A DNA stretch of 64,000 nucleotides. It comes from Jatrophihabitans sp. GAS493 (GTDB lineage Bacteria; Actinomycetota; Actinomycetes; Mycobacteriales; Jatrophihabitantaceae). Made by a program: the position numbers and the translations under genes. This document shows positions 1 through 8,156 of this stretch, piece after piece. Positions within the stretch are counted from its first letter, which is position 1, and the number at the start of each line of letters is the position of its first letter. The notes below the pieces were generated by a model. The model saw only the letters and a program-made list of their open reading frames with translations. It was not told where the DNA came from and searched no databases. The DNA is taken from positions 1,426,001 to 1,490,000 of the forward strand of contig NZ_LT907982.1 in assembly GCF_900230215.1 (NCBI RefSeq). The letters run 5' to 3'.

Positions 1-1
1 A

Positions 2-1726
2 CGGGTGCACGTCGGGGTCAACGCCACCGTCGGCTCCCGCAGCACCCTGGCCCCCGGGGCCCGGGTCGGCCGGGACGCCCAGGTCGAGGCCGGCTCCTGG
101 GTGACCGGGCAGGTCGGCGATGGCGAGAAGTGGGCCGGAGCGCCGGCCGCGTACGAAGGGCTGGCCAAGGACGACTGGCCGCATCAGGTGCCACGGCGAC
201 GGCGCTGGGTGATCGCCTACGCCCTGGCGTCGGCGGTCTTCGCGCTGCTGCCGGTGCTGGCGCTGCTGCCCGGCCTCGCCCTGGTCGCCCGCCTGGTGCA
301 CGAGGCCGACACGCTGGCGGCGGCGACGCGGGCGGTGGCGATCGCCGTGCCCGCGGTGGCATTGAGCTGGCTGGTCGGCTATGCGCTCCTGACCCTGCTC
401 ATCGTGCGGGCCCTCGGCATCGGCGTGCGGGCCGGCGAGTTCCCGGTCCGCAGCCGGATCGGTTGGCAGGTGTGGGCCACCGAGCGGCTGATGGACTCGG
501 CCCGCTCGCTGCTCTTCCCGATCTACTCGAGCCTCTTCACCCCGATCTGGCTGCGGGCGCTCGGGGCGCAGATCGGTCGCGGGGTCGAGGCGTCCACGGT
601 GCTGCTGCTGCCCAAGATGACCCAGGTGAACGACGGCGCCTTCCTGGCCGATGACACCATGATCGCCTCCTATGAGCTCGGTCGCGGCTGGCTGCGGATC
701 GCGCCGGCCAAGGTCGGGAAGAGGGCGTTCCTCGGGAACTCCGCCATGGCCGCGCCCGGACGCTCGGTGCCGAAGAACGGCCTCATCGCCGTCCTCTCCG
801 TCTCACCGGAGAAGGCGAAGAAGGGCTCCTCCTGGCTGGGGAGTCCGCCGGTGCAGCTGCGTCGCTCGGCCGACGAGGCGGACCGGGCCCGCACCTTCGC
901 CCCGAGCCGGCGGGTCCGGCTGGCCCGCTCCCTGGTCGAGCTCTGCCGGGCCATCCCGCTCATCGTCACCTTCGCCGTCGGCGCCGGGGTGCTGCTCGCC
1001 CTGCAATGGCTGGCCGTGCAGCGTGGCTACTGGCTGGCCGCTCTCTGCGGCGGGCTCGTCCTGCTGGCCGCCGGTGCGGTGGCCGGTGCGATCACCACCG
1101 CGGCCAAGTGGCTGCTCGTCGGGCGGCTGCGGGTCGTCGAGCACCCGCTGTGGAGTTCCTTCGTCTGGCGCAACGAAGTCGTCGACACCTTCGTCGAGAT
1201 GGTGGCCGCCCCATGGTTCGCCCGGGCGGCGACCGGCACCCCGGTCCTCAACCTCTGGCTGCGGACGCTGGGGGCCAGGATCGGTCGGGGCGTCTGGTGC
1301 GAGACGTACTGGCTACCGGAGGCCGATCTGGTGCAACTGGGCGACGCGGTGACGGTGAACCGGGGGTGCGTCCTGCAGACCCACCTGTTCCATGATCGGA
1401 TTATGCGTATGGACACCGTCGAGTTGGCTGCGGGCGCAACGCTCGGGCCGCACGGTGTCATCCTGCCGGCCGCGGCGATCGGGCCCGGGGCCACCGTCGG
1501 ACCGGCGTCGCTGGTGATGCGCGGCGAGCTGGTGCCGGCCGGGACGCGCTGGATCGGCAACCCGATCTCCCCCTGGAGCGAGCCGCTCAACGAGCCGGCG
1601 GACGGGGTATCCGATCAGGGCCAGCCGGCCGAGTTGAGCCACCGCCTCCAGCAGCCCGAGCAGTCGTCACAGGCTGCCCAGCCCGAGCAACCGATCCGGC
1701 CGGCCCGCAGCGAGTTGGGGCTTTGA
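2..1726 (+). CDS. Pls/PosA-family peptide synthetase, C-terminal part (5' truncated by window)
   Basis: The reading frame is open from the first bases, so the true start and the adenylation and carrier domains lie upstream. The visible ~573 residues alternate hexapeptide (left-handed beta-helix) segments with membrane spans. There is an N-terminal hexapeptide run, two hydrophobic stretches near residues 68-95 and 105-135, a second hexapeptide-like block (~185-285), two more hydrophobic stretches (~317-372), and a third hexapeptide block (~420-520) ending in IGNPISPW. A Gln/Pro-rich tail follows. This arrangement is the C-terminal half of epsilon-poly-lysine synthetase-type (Pls/PosA) NRPS proteins, where membrane domains iterate amide-bond formation without a classical condensation domain. 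The product is unknown because the adenylation domain is outside the window. The stop overlaps the TTG start of the next gene. Confidence 0.8.
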   Translation, partial: RVHVGVNATVGSRSTLAPGARVGRDAQVEAGSWVTGQVGDGEKWAGAPAAYEGLAKDDWPHQVPRRRRWVIAYALASAVFALLPVLALLPGLALVARLVHEADTLAAATRAVAIAVPAVALSWLVGYALLTLLIVRALGIGVRAGEFPVRSRIGWQVWATERLMDSARSLLFPIYSSLFTPIWLRALGAQIGRGVEASTVLLLPKMTQVNDGAFLADDTMIASYELGRGWLRIAPAKVGKRAFLGNSAMAAPGRSVPKNGLIAVLSVSPEKAKKGSSWLGSPPVQLRRSADEADRARTFAPSRRVRLARSLVELCRAIPLIVTFAVGAGVLLALQWLAVQRGYWLAALCGGLVLLAAGAVAGAITTAAKWLLVGRLRVVEHPLWSSFVWRNEVVDTFVEMVAAPWFARAATGTPVLNLWLRTLGARIGRGVWCETYWLPEADLVQLGDAVTVNRGCVLQTHLFHDRIMRMDTVELAAGATLGPHGVILPAAAIGPGATVGPASLVMRGELVPAGTRWIGNPISPWSEPLNEPADGVSDQGQPAELSHRLQQPEQSSQAAQPEQPIRPARSELGL

Positions 1727-3033
1727 GCAGCGCTCGGGGCGTCGCCGATCCCTACGTTCCGGATAGCGGCGACCTCAGCTTCGACGTCCACCGTTACGAC
1801 CTTGAGCTGAGCTATCGCCTCTCCAGCAATCGATTGGCCGGCCGGGCGATCATCTCGGCCCGAGCCAACAGCGGTATCTCGATGTTCAGCCTGGACCTGG
1901 CGGGCATGCAGGTGAAGAAGGTGACCGTCGACGGCGCCCGGGTGAAGCGTTTCGTGCACGGCCGCCGCAAGCTCCAGGTGTGGTTGGCCCGAACGATCCC
2001 GGCCGGTGCGGGCTTCGTCGTCGAGGTGCACTACTCCGGTAACCCGAAGCCGTTACGCGGGGCCTGGGGAAGCATCGGTTGGGAGGAGCTCGATGACGGG
2101 GTCATCGTCGCCAGCCAGCCCAACGGCGCCGCATCCTGGTTCCCCTGCAATGACCGTCCGAGCAACAAGGCGAGCTACCGGATCACCTTCAGCACAGATT
2201 CGCCCTACCGGGTGGTCTCCAACGGAACCCTGCTCTCGCAACGGGCCGGCGCCGGGCAGACGACCTGGATCTTCGACCAGCCGGAACCGATGGCGACCTA
2301 CCTGGCCAGCGTGCAGGTCGGGCAGTATGAGCTGCTCTCCATCGCCAGCGCGCCGGTGCCACAGCTGGCCGCCCTCCCACCGCGGGTCCGGCCTCGGTTC
2401 GACGTCGACTTCGGGCGCCAGCCGCTGATGATGGAGATCTTCACCCGTCTCTTCGGGCGCTACCCGTACGCGCGGTACACGGTGGTGATCACCGACGACG
2501 CGCTGGAGATCCCGCTCGAGGCGCAGGGGATGTCGGTATTCGGCTCCAACTTCGTCGACGGGCGGCGCAGCTACGAGCGGCTGGTGGCCCACGAGTTGGC
2601 CCACCAGTGGTTCGGCAACAGCCTGACGGTGGCCGGCTGGCGTGACATCTGGCTCAACGAGGGATTCGCCTGCTACGCGGAGTGGCTCTTCTCCGAGTTC
2701 TCCGGTGGCCCGACGGCCCAGCAGTTGGCGGCGAAATACTTCGAGCGGTTGCGTGGTCTGCCGCAGAACCTGATCATCGCCGATCCGGGACCGCAGCTGA
2801 TGTTCGACGACCGCCTCTACAAGCGCGGTGCGCTCACTCTGCACGCGCTGCGGCGCCGTCTCGGAGATGCGGCCTTCTTTGAACTGCTCCTCTCCTGGAC
2901 CGCCGAGAATGCCCATGGCTGTGTGCGGACGGCCGACTTCATTTCGCACGCACAGGCTTGGAGCAGTCTCTCGCTCGACGAGTTCTTCGACGGCTGGCTC
3001 TTCAAGGGCTCGCTGCCCAACGCAATTCGTTAG
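1723..3033 (+). CDS. M1-family metallopeptidase
   Basis: This is a zinc aminopeptidase of the gluzincin M1 family, 436 residues. The zinc site is explicit: HELAH at residues 290-294 and the third ligand Glu313 in WLNEG, giving the family spacing HExxH-x18-E. EAQGMSVFG upstream stands where the exopeptidase GAMEN motif is expected, and an N-terminal beta-sandwich domain (~1-210) precedes the catalytic domain. It lacks the long C-terminal helical domain of full-size aminopeptidase N, as short actinobacterial members do. No signal peptide is evident. The TTG start shares TTGA with the synthetase stop, so the two are probably translationally coupled. The peptidase may process or protect against the synthetase product, but that is inference from position only. 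Confidence 0.85.
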   Translation: MSSARGVADPYVPDSGDLSFDVHRYDLELSYRLSSNRLAGRAIISARANSGISMFSLDLAGMQVKKVTVDGARVKRFVHGRRKLQVWLARTIPAGAGFVVEVHYSGNPKPLRGAWGSIGWEELDDGVIVASQPNGAASWFPCNDRPSNKASYRITFSTDSPYRVVSNGTLLSQRAGAGQTTWIFDQPEPMATYLASVQVGQYELLSIASAPVPQLAALPPRVRPRFDVDFGRQPLMMEIFTRLFGRYPYARYTVVITDDALEIPLEAQGMSVFGSNFVDGRRSYERLVAHELAHQWFGNSLTVAGWRDIWLNEGFACYAEWLFSEFSGGPTAQQLAAKYFERLRGLPQNLIIADPGPQLMFDDRLYKRGALTLHALRRRLGDAAFFELLLSWTAENAHGCVRTADFISHAQAWSSLSLDEFFDGWLFKGSLPNAIR

Positions 3034-3245
3034 GGTCGGGTTGAGTTGAGCTTGCGACGCGGGTAGACCAACGCCGCCCCCAGGCTGCCACGGATTTTGG
3101 TTGGGCCGGGCTGACGGCTACGCTCGCCGTGGGGCTCCGGACGGAGCAGTTGAAGCGGATTGTCTGCGGTACACATCACGCGTCCACCGAGCGGCGCAGG
3201 GAGCTGCACCCGGATCGGTCCATGACACGACGAAGAGAGTTTTCC

Positions 3246-4232
3246 TTGGCACGCGCGCTCATCACTGGAATCACAGGCCAGGACGGAATGTATCTCGCAG
3301 AGTTGCTGCTCTCGAAGGGGTACGAGGTGTTCGGCCTGGTTCGCGGGCAGAACAACCCGAAGCGAACGATCATCGAGAGCGTGCTGCCTGACGTCAAGAT
3401 CATCACCGGCGACCTCAACGACATGTCCAGCCTGATGCGCGCGTTGAAGGATTCGCAGCCGTCGGAGGTCTACAACCTCGGCGCGATTTCCTTCGTGCCG
3501 TATTCATGGGAGAACGCTCGGATCACCTCGGAGGTGACCGGCATGGGGGTTCTCAACATTCTCGAGGCCATTCGCCTGCACGCAGGTCCCGACGCGGCAG
3601 AGATTCGCTTCTACCAAGCATCTAGCTCGGAGATGTTCGGCAAGGTGCGTGAGGTTCCTCAGCGCGAGACGACTTTGCTGTGGCCGCGGTCCCCCTACGG
3701 TGTGGCGAAGGTTTTCGGCCACTACATGACGATCAACTATCGCGAGTCCTACGGCATGCATGCGTCTTCGGGCATGCTGTTCAATCATGAGTCCCCGCGC
3801 CGAGGGCCAGAATTCGTTACGCGCAAGATCAGCAAGGCAGTCGCGCGGATATCGTTGGGCCTGCAGGAGAACGTCGCACTCGGAAACCTCGAAGCCAAGC
3901 GAGACTGGGGCTTCGCCGGGGACTACGTCGATGCCATGTGGCGCATGTTGCAGCAGGACGTTGCCGATGACTACGTGATCGCGACGGGGGAGACCCACTC
4001 GATTCGTGAGTTTCTCGATGTCGCGTTCCGCCATGTCGGAATTGACGCCTGGGACACGTACGTGATCCAGGATCCGCGATTTTTCCGGCCTGCCGAGGTG
4101 GACCTGCTCGTCGGTGATCCAATAAAGGCGCATGAGCAGCTTGGGTGGAAACCGCAGGTCAGTTTTGATGAACTTGTCACGATGATGGTGGACGCAGACT
4201 TAGCACTTGAGCAGTCCACTCTGGACGACTGA
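3246..4232 (+). CDS. gmd: GDP-mannose 4,6-dehydratase (copy 1)
   Basis: Extended short-chain dehydrogenase of 328 residues that converts GDP-D-mannose to GDP-4-keto-6-deoxy-mannose. The NAD(P)-binding GITGQDGMYLAELL motif is at the N-terminus. Catalytic residues are Ser127/Glu129 (in ASSSEMFG) and Tyr151-x3-Lys155 (SPYGVAK), with the same 22-residue Glu-Tyr spacing as E. coli Gmd. The GMD signature NHESPRRGPEFVTRKI is intact. I chose TTG 3246 because the Rossmann fold begins right there and GAGAG lies 8 bases upstream; an in-frame ATG at 3222 is the alternative. The last codons include TTA, rare in this GC-rich genome. A paralogue follows one base after the stop. Confidence 0.88.
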   Translation: MARALITGITGQDGMYLAELLLSKGYEVFGLVRGQNNPKRTIIESVLPDVKIITGDLNDMSSLMRALKDSQPSEVYNLGAISFVPYSWENARITSEVTGMGVLNILEAIRLHAGPDAAEIRFYQASSSEMFGKVREVPQRETTLLWPRSPYGVAKVFGHYMTINYRESYGMHASSGMLFNHESPRRGPEFVTRKISKAVARISLGLQENVALGNLEAKRDWGFAGDYVDAMWRMLQQDVADDYVIATGETHSIREFLDVAFRHVGIDAWDTYVIQDPRFFRPAEVDLLVGDPIKAHEQLGWKPQVSFDELVTMMVDADLALEQSTLDD

Positions 4233-4233
4233 C

Positions 4234-5202
4234 GTGCCGCGTGCCCTGATCACCGGGATCACCGGCCAGGACGGTAGGTATCTCACCGAAAAGCTTCTCG
4301 AACTCGGATGGGATGTTCACGGTGTAGTACGCGAAGGTGACACGGAGATCAGACATCTCCCGGAGAGCGTCCCGAAAGAGAGTCTTCATTTCGGTGATCT
4401 CTCGAACTCGTATCGCGTCCAGGAGATCGTAGACGCGGTCCAACCTGACAACATCTTCAATCTAGGTGGCATTAGCTCAGTCGCGCTGTCATGGCAACAG
4501 CCCTTGATGACGGTTGAGGTTACTGGCCTTGGCGCCGCCGCGGTCCTTGAGGCGGCGTGGCAGCTTCAGGAGCGCTCCGGCCGTCAGGTGCGTGTCTTGC
4601 AAGCGTCGAGTGCCGAGATATTCGGAAGTCCGTGCGAGTCGCCACAGACCGAGCTGACGCCGATCAGACCTTCCACACCGTACGGTGCAGCGAAGTCGCT
4701 GGCCCACCACCTGGTGAGCGTATATCGCGGGCGGGGACTGTTTGCCAGTAGCGTGATCCTGTACAACCACGAATCGCCTCGGCGACCTGAAACCTTCGTC
4801 ACCCGAAAGATCACCAGCTCGGTCGCTCGCATCGCGGCGGGAAAGCAGGATCACCTGACGCTGGGCAATCTAGAGGCTCGGCGTGACTGGGGGTGGGCAC
4901 CAGATTATGTGGATGCGATCTACGGCACCATTAGCGCTGAGATTGCCGATGACTTTGTCGTTGCAACCGGTGTGGCCCACTCAGTTCGTGACTTCGTCGC
5001 CGCCGCGTTCTCCCACGCCGGCATAGCCGACTGGGAATCGCTTGTCAGTTCAGATAGTCAATTCACCCGCTCCGGCGACGCTCCTGAGCTCGTTGGAGAT
5101 GCTACGAAGGCTCGTGAACGCCTCGGGTGGAGACCTGCAACGACGTTTGCCGAGATTGTCGGACGAATGGTCGATCACGATATCGAGCTGCTCAACGCTT
5201 AG
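4234..5202 (+). CDS. GDP-mannose 4,6-dehydratase-like SDR (copy 2)
   Basis: A second 322-residue extended SDR of the GMD subfamily, starting with GTG one base after copy 1. It has ITGITGQDGRYLTEKLL at the N-terminus, catalytic Ser126/Glu128 and Tyr150-x3-Lys154, and the GMD signature NHESPRRPETFVTRKI. It therefore looks like a second dehydratase rather than the reductase (Rmd) or epimerase/reductase (Fcl) that usually partners Gmd. Differences from copy 1 lie mainly in the substrate loops, for example SAEIFGSPCESPQ against SSEMFGKVREVPQ. Possible roles are a heteromeric partner, a dehydratase for a different NDP-sugar, or a neofunctionalised enzyme. The family call is firm and the exact substrate is not. 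Confidence 0.8.
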   Translation: MPRALITGITGQDGRYLTEKLLELGWDVHGVVREGDTEIRHLPESVPKESLHFGDLSNSYRVQEIVDAVQPDNIFNLGGISSVALSWQQPLMTVEVTGLGAAAVLEAAWQLQERSGRQVRVLQASSAEIFGSPCESPQTELTPIRPSTPYGAAKSLAHHLVSVYRGRGLFASSVILYNHESPRRPETFVTRKITSSVARIAAGKQDHLTLGNLEARRDWGWAPDYVDAIYGTISAEIADDFVVATGVAHSVRDFVAAAFSHAGIADWESLVSSDSQFTRSGDAPELVGDATKARERLGWRPATTFAEIVGRMVDHDIELLNA

Positions 5203-5415
5203 CTCTTTTCAATCTTAGGACTCCGCTCTTCTCCAGTCGTCTTAACGGCTCGGGCGTTGCGATGGCCGGCGTTACGGCCGCGTTTGCCGGCCATCAACGC
5301 CCAGGCCTGCGTGACGACGGCAGGCCCATTCCGCATCCGCAGGCCCGGAGCAGTGTCGAGTCATGAAAATTCTTTGGTGGCTGGTTGGGCCAGGTTCGCT
5401 GCCAACCGCGATTGG

Positions 5416-6204
5416 TCAGCGTGTTCCGGCAGCGGCCGAGGGTCCGGCTTGCGTCGATGTCTTCGGTTTGCGGAGCACACAGACCGATTGTCCGAACTGG
5501 TAGGTCGGCGGTAGCCCACTGATGTCGAAGATGGGGGACGGCTTGCCTGAGCGTGGAAGGTCAGCCGAACCGTCGATGAAGCTCACATCATCGAATCCGA
5601 CCTGAGTACCGAAGAGTGTGAGCACATCTTTGGTTGTGAACTTGAGGATGTCGCCGTGGCCCTGACGGTGGTAGCGGCTGTGGCTGAAGAATGAGGCCTG
5701 GTGCACCGGTAGGTTGAAGTCCATGAAGGAGAAGATCGCGATTCCCCCCGGGTGTAAGACGCGGTACGCCTCCTGGATGCATTCGAACACTTCCTCATCC
5801 ATCAGATGCGTAATGAGGGAGAAACCGACCACCATGTCGACCGATTCGCCAGGCTCGGGGATTTGGCACTCGACAGATATCTCGAATCGGAACCGTCGGT
5901 CATCGCCAGCCGTCGCGACCGCCTGCTCGAGGATCTCCGGGATGATATCGAGCCCGAGGTAGTGGCCGATGGGTTCGTGCACGAGATATTGGGTCAATCG
6001 ACCGATGCCGCACCCCACGTCCACGACCGAGAGACGATCTAGCTCCGAGAAGGTCTCGATCAGTTCAAGCTCCTTGTGCCCGACCTCGAGCGGGTCGCCG
6101 TCGCCCACATAAGTACGGCCGACCTCATCGGCTGGGAGCGAGTTGACTAGATGCTCGTACTTCGCCCGGTGACCGGCGACGTTGTCTGACAGAGCGGCTG
6201 GCAT
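5416..6204 (-). CDS. class I SAM-dependent methyltransferase
   Basis: 262 residues with a canonical SAM-binding motif I, VVDVGCGIGRLTQYL, at about residues 60-74. The post-I acidic position follows in YLGLDII, then ESVDMVVGFSLITHLMDEEVFECI and VLHPGGIAIFSFMDF, typical of Methyltransf_11/25 proteins. It faces the two GMD genes tail to tail across a ~210-base gap and lies downstream of a glycosyltransferase on its own strand. An O-methyltransferase acting on a sugar or glycan terminus is a reasonable inference; the substrate cannot be read from the sequence. Confidence 0.75.
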   Translation of the reverse strand: MPAALSDNVAGHRAKYEHLVNSLPADEVGRTYVGDGDPLEVGHKELELIETFSELDRLSVVDVGCGIGRLTQYLVHEPIGHYLGLDIIPEILEQAVATAGDDRRFRFEISVECQIPEPGESVDMVVGFSLITHLMDEEVFECIQEAYRVLHPGGIAIFSFMDFNLPVHQASFFSHSRYHRQGHGDILKFTTKDVLTLFGTQVGFDDVSFIDGSADLPRSGKPSPIFDISGLPPTYQFGQSVCVLRKPKTSTQAGPSAAAGTR

Positions 6205-6326
6205 GGCACTCCTTTTCAGTAATTGAACTTGCTCCAGTTAGCCTAGCTGGACGCCGGTATTCGACGGCGGTACGGTGACTCGTCCGCGGCGCTCGTAGGC
6301 CGCACGCGAACAACCGGTGTTTGAGG

Positions 6327-8156
6327 TCACCTCGCCTGACCGGGCGACGCTTGTGCGCTGTACGCGTCTTGCGCATCGTTAGCGCGTTCGGCCAGGACGG
6401 ACCTTGTTCGTTCGGGATCGAGCTCATGCAGGCCCACGTCAGGCGTCGCTGTCCATAGGCGCAGACCGATAGCCCGGCTAAGGCTCGTCGTGGCCGCGCG
6501 CTCGGCACTTCGCCACCAGAAGTCATGATCGACGTACTGCTCGAGGTATGGGTCCTCAGCGAACCCGCCGAGCGATTCCAGCCAGCGTCGCCGCACGAGG
6601 TAGCCGCGGGTCAGGTAGGCGCGGGATCGTAACCTTCGCAACTCTGGAATGAGGACATTGGCCATCGCGGACCGACCGTCCGCCGCCATCGCGAAAGCAA
6701 TGTCAATGTCAGAGTCCGTGCTCATCACATCGACGAGCTGCGCCAAGCTGGCACCGATCAGCTCGTCGCCGCCATTGACGATGAAGATCAGATCAGCCGA
6801 CGAATTGCTGACCAGCATGTTCCGCGCTCGACCTCGGCCGATCGGCAGATCACAACTCAGATGGGTCGCCCAGCGCGGGTCGGTCTCGCTGATCGCTCCG
6901 ATGCCGTTCGAGGCGACGTGCAACGCATAGCTCGAGTCCAACGGACCGGAGAGACTCTCCGTGGTCAGCGAAAGAGGACCATCGCCCTGCTGACGGACAC
7001 AGATAATGTCGACCTTCGTGCCGGGTCCCTGAGCGAGAGTCTCGATGCGAGTGAACGACCGCTCCGATTTCAACTGGATCAGAGATCGCCGGAGCTCTGT
7101 TGTCTCGATATCGGCCGCATGCGTGGCTCCACTGAGCGTGTAGTCGCCCGGCAACCAGACAGCCATCGGCGGCTGACTCAACGTCATATTGGGCGGCGGC
7201 GGAAGGGAACCGCTTGGATACGGCAGCGATCTTAGCGGCAGCGCAAGCTCGACCAGTCGCTCGGCAGAGAGCGTCATCGAAAGAGTTTCGCGCGCAAACG
7301 TGTAAGCATTTCGTGCGATCTGAGCAATTCGAACGGGGTCTCCCAGCGCAGCTCGGACCACAGCGCCCAACCGTTCTTCACGGGCGACGAGCAGGTGCTC
7401 ACCTGGTACGAGACGGCCGATATCGGTACTGGGTTCGGTGACGACGACGCAACCGTTGCCCATCGCCTCCAAGGCTCGAACCCACTCGAACGCAGTCTTG
7501 CCGTCGCGATGAAGATTGATCAGAAGTTTTGTGCGAGCCAACAACTGCCATTTGGCTTCGCCGGTAAGAAAGTCGGGACGATTGGCAGTCATAGGCTCGT
7601 GCGGAGGAATGAGGAGTTCAGTTCGCAGACCCCTGAACTCGTCGGCGAAACCCGCCAGCAGGCCGAGTCGGCGAGCGTCCGACGTCCCGAGATACGCGAC
7701 ATCAATGTCTCGCGGCGCGTTACTCTGGTGCCACCGATCCCACCCGGATGAATAGCCAAGCGAATACAGAGTCGAGTCGCGGCCACGCCGACGCATCTCC
7801 TGCACGGAGTCCACGCTAATTTGCATGTCCGCACCCAAGGGCGCGGCAGCGCGCACTGACGATTCGAAGGTTTCCGTGCCGGGATGCTCGACCCCAAATC
7901 CAATGGTGCGGGCGTACAGCGCCGGATGCTCGGCTGCGGTCACGGCAAAGTATTCGTGCGGGACGACGACGAATACCGTGTCCGAATCTGCAACGTCGGT
8001 TATGGCGCCCCGGTGACTCGTGACCGCGACGCCGGTGGCGGACACTGCGGCCGCTACTCCGGCCAGCAACTCCTCCATGAATATGCTAGACCCGGGAGCC
8101 GAGACGAACGCGATGCGGACGGACGTACCGCGCACGGTGTCAGCTGATCCTGCCAT
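6327..8156 (-). CDS. two-domain glycosyltransferase (CgeB/GT4-like plus GT2-like)
   Basis: 609 residues. The N-terminal half (~1-320) resembles the CgeB/YkvP-type GT-B domain: a Rossmann-like start (VRIAFVSAPGSSIF), DVAYLGTSDARRLGLL, and a C-terminal nucleotide-sugar subdomain with INLHRDGKTAFEWVRALEAM and GCVVVTEPSTDIGRLVPGEH. The C-terminal half (~375-590) looks like a GT2 (GT-A) domain: DLPIGRGRARNMLVSNSSAD, a metal-site-like IVNGGDELI, and YLVRRRWLESLGGF followed by VDHDFWWR. Fusions of this kind assemble surface polysaccharides by adding two sugars. It overlaps the upstream methyltransferase gene by 17 bases, so it is probably in the same operon. No membrane span is apparent. Confidence 0.75.
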   Translation of the reverse strand: MAGSADTVRGTSVRIAFVSAPGSSIFMEELLAGVAAAVSATGVAVTSHRGAITDVADSDTVFVVVPHEYFAVTAAEHPALYARTIGFGVEHPGTETFESSVRAAAPLGADMQISVDSVQEMRRRGRDSTLYSLGYSSGWDRWHQSNAPRDIDVAYLGTSDARRLGLLAGFADEFRGLRTELLIPPHEPMTANRPDFLTGEAKWQLLARTKLLINLHRDGKTAFEWVRALEAMGNGCVVVTEPSTDIGRLVPGEHLLVAREERLGAVVRAALGDPVRIAQIARNAYTFARETLSMTLSAERLVELALPLRSLPYPSGSLPPPPNMTLSQPPMAVWLPGDYTLSGATHAADIETTELRRSLIQLKSERSFTRIETLAQGPGTKVDIICVRQQGDGPLSLTTESLSGPLDSSYALHVASNGIGAISETDPRWATHLSCDLPIGRGRARNMLVSNSSADLIFIVNGGDELIGASLAQLVDVMSTDSDIDIAFAMAADGRSAMANVLIPELRRLRSRAYLTRGYLVRRRWLESLGGFAEDPYLEQYVDHDFWWRSAERAATTSLSRAIGLRLWTATPDVGLHELDPERTRSVLAERANDAQDAYSAQASPGQAR

